NCBI RefSeq assembly: GCF_937997535.1
Contig: NZ_CALKTT010000007.1
Coordinates: 1 to 8,653, forward strand
DNA length: 8,653 bases
Origin: an uncultured Campylobacter sp.
GTDB taxonomy: Bacteria > Campylobacterota > Campylobacteria > Campylobacterales > Campylobacteraceae
Direction of reading: 5' to 3'
This document shows positions 7,917 through 8,653 of this stretch, piece by piece; positions within the stretch are counted from its first letter, which is position 1, and each line of letters begins with the position of its first letter. Made by a program: the position numbers and the translations under genes. The notes beneath the pieces were generated by a model. It saw only the letters and a list, made by a program, of their open reading frames with translations. It had not been told where the DNA came from and ran no database searches.

Positions 7917-7940
7917 CCAAATTCTTTATAATTTAAATTT
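7917..7940 (+). promoter_or_regulatory. Possible sigma-70 promoter (TATAAT box) in the spacer
   Basis: A perfect TATAAT at 7927-7932 follows TTCTT, with AT tracts about 20 bases upstream and immediately downstream, which is the Campylobacter promoter style. No convincing gene or ribosome binding site follows: the nearest ATG (7956) opens only 17 codons. It could drive a small RNA or a decayed gene, or be a chance match in AT-rich DNA. Confidence 0.3.
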
Positions 7941-7955
7941 ACAATCCAGCCTACG

Positions 7956-8538
7956 ATGGTGTTTTATGAGACGATGCAGGAACGCGTCGAGTATTTTGGC
8001 GGAACTTGACGTACGTGCAGAGCCGGCACTTTGTGATTGATACATTGCGACATGCGTTCGGGCAGATACCTTTTAGCGTGCGGCTTTTGCAAACGCCGTT
8101 TGCGTGTCAAATTTAACTCTAGTCGCGGACTTGTTTTTAAATTTAAATTTCGTCCTTGCATATCTACTTTTAAATTTCATCATCGCGGCGCTTCCGATTA
8201 AATTTTGCCGCTATGCGGGTTTGGCACTAAAAGCCAGAGGCTGCGATGCGAAACGCGGTCAAATTTTATTTTGGGCATGAAGAGCTAATCAAGAGTCGCT
8301 TCCAGGAAGCATCGGAGCGTTAAATTTTATTTATAAGACACGGCGAGGCGTTTTGCTTCAAATTTATGCGCGACAGGCACTTTCATCTCTAATCATATCG
8401 CTCGTTTAAATTTCAGGCGGCTGCCGAGCGATTTTATTGCTGATTAAATTTAGGGCAACTACTGAGAGATCGCACTGCTGATTAAATTTTACGTTTTTGC
8501 CGAAATTATGCTTCGCCGAAAAATTCCGTCTAGCCTAA
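7956..8538 (+). pseudogene. Possible remnants of a decayed gene, unrecognised
   Basis: I do not recognise a family here. Three adjoining + frame pieces look mildly protein-like. An ATG at 7956 gives MVFYETMQERVEYFGGT and stops at 8009. A second frame, open at 7970-8113, contains HFVIDTLRHAFGQIPF. A third frame is open from 8077 to 8277, and continues past TGA (8278), TAA (8407) and TGA (8479) to TAA (8536), so 153 codons contain only three internal stops. From a GTG at 8104 the third frame gives 58 residues with one hydrophobic helix (FVLAYLLLNFIIAALPI) followed by a basic tail (KFCRYAGLALKARG). No ribosome binding site precedes any of these starts. Hydrophobic runs arise easily from TTT/TTA-rich DNA, so chance is a serious alternative. 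Confidence 0.25.
8406..8489. repeat. Diverged 38-bp tandem repeat, just over two units
   Basis: TTAAATTT recurs exactly every 38 bases, at 8406-8413, 8444-8451 and 8482-8489. Bases 8415-8451 match 8453-8489 at 27 of 37 positions, including an identical 14-mer TGCTGATTAAATTT at 8438-8451 and 8476-8489. Most of the differences are transitions. This suggests an old duplication. There are no unique spacers between units, so it is not CRISPR-like. No protein-coding role is evident. Confidence 0.5.
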
Positions 8539-8576
8539 AATGAGCAGGTACAAAATTTCAGCTGTAATGCGTCTTG

Positions 8577-8653
8577 CTAATTTGCCAGTTTGAGTGTCTC
8601 GATTAGGCTTAAAATTTTGCGGATCTGCGTTTGGTATTCGCGCGCGAGCTCTA
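8577..8653 (-). CDS. Possible 3' end of a convergent gene, unrecognised
   Basis: Read on the minus strand from base 8651 to a TAG at 8577-8579, the frame gives 24 residues ending in IRKILSLIETLKLAN. It looks like an amphipathic C-terminal helix with regularly spaced Leu/Ile. Codon choice resembles that of the genes in this window, for instance Lys-Ile-Leu as AAA ATT TTA, which also occurs in pheT. The gene would run toward serA from outside the window. A second minus-strand frame is open for about 40 codons over the same bases, but its residue content is less protein-like. No family can be named from so short a tail. Confidence 0.4.
   Translation of the reverse strand, partial: ELAREYQTQIRKILSLIETLKLAN

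Larger units (their letters stand above)
7875..8576. other. Spacer of about 700 bases with no defensible gene
   Basis: Between serA and a possible convergent gene there is no frame of 70 or more codons with a recognisable product. The stretch is visibly AT-richer than the genes. With the bases up to the window end it holds 15 copies of AAATTT, starting at 7903, 7935, 8109, 8139, 8145, 8172, 8200, 8261, 8322, 8360, 8408, 8446, 8484, 8553 and 8612. It contains the serA terminator, a TATAAT box, a diverged 38-bp tandem repeat, several short inverted repeats and fragmentary open frames. I see no tRNA, rRNA, insertion sequence or CRISPR array. It may be the remains of a decayed gene or simply intergenic sequence. 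Confidence 0.6.

Noticed and set aside
7964..8161. 65-codon minus-strand open frame
   Set aside because: It is rich in Arg, Lys and Pro, has no recognisable motif and only a weak ribosome site, and overlaps the fragmented + frames; it is probably chance.
8104..8409. Read-through or recoding of the TGA at 8278 to join two open pieces
   Set aside because: There is no selenocysteine-type element, no known family and further stops follow; decay or chance explains it better.
8406..8489. CRISPR array
   Set aside because: The units are contiguous and diverged, with no unique spacers and no cas genes nearby.

Overview
The window looks like core chromosome of a Campylobacter. The gene order (end of pheS, pheT, aroA, ispH, rpsA, serA, all on the + strand) matches, as I recall it, the pheS-pheT-aroA-lytB-rpsA-serA block of C. 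jejuni (Cj0897c to Cj0891c). The proteins are Campylobacterota-like throughout. The genes are richer in G+C than those of C. jejuni, and the hexamer AAATTT is densely repeated. This fits one of the higher-GC oral species, C. gracilis being my best guess; the species is an inference.

Bases 1-4462 are one tightly packed operon. pheS/pheT and pheT/aroA each overlap by four bases (ATGA), and aroA/ispH overlap by 11 bases because ispH starts at a TTG. The products are phenylalanyl-tRNA synthetase, the penultimate shikimate-pathway enzyme and the last enzyme of the MEP isoprenoid pathway. A 112-base gap (4463-4574) follows, with a candidate sigma-70 promoter, and then rpsA, ribosomal protein S1 with six S1 domains. 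A 54-base spacer containing a perfect 9-bp hairpin separates rpsA from serA, the first enzyme of serine synthesis. The products serve aromatic and serine synthesis, isoprenoid synthesis and translation. They have no single shared pathway, and the block is best seen as a housekeeping cluster.

Bases 7875-8576 contain no gene I can defend. A terminator-like hairpin follows serA, then a TATAAT box. The rest is AT-richer sequence with 15 copies of AAATTT, a 38-bp diverged tandem repeat and short open frames that may be remnants of a decayed gene. One of these frames encodes a hydrophobic helix. At the right edge, the last 75 bases read on the minus strand as the plausible C-terminal end of a convergent gene.

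I found no convincing new biological system. The parts most worth a second look are the 8.1-8.5 kb spacer and the rpsA-serA hairpin.
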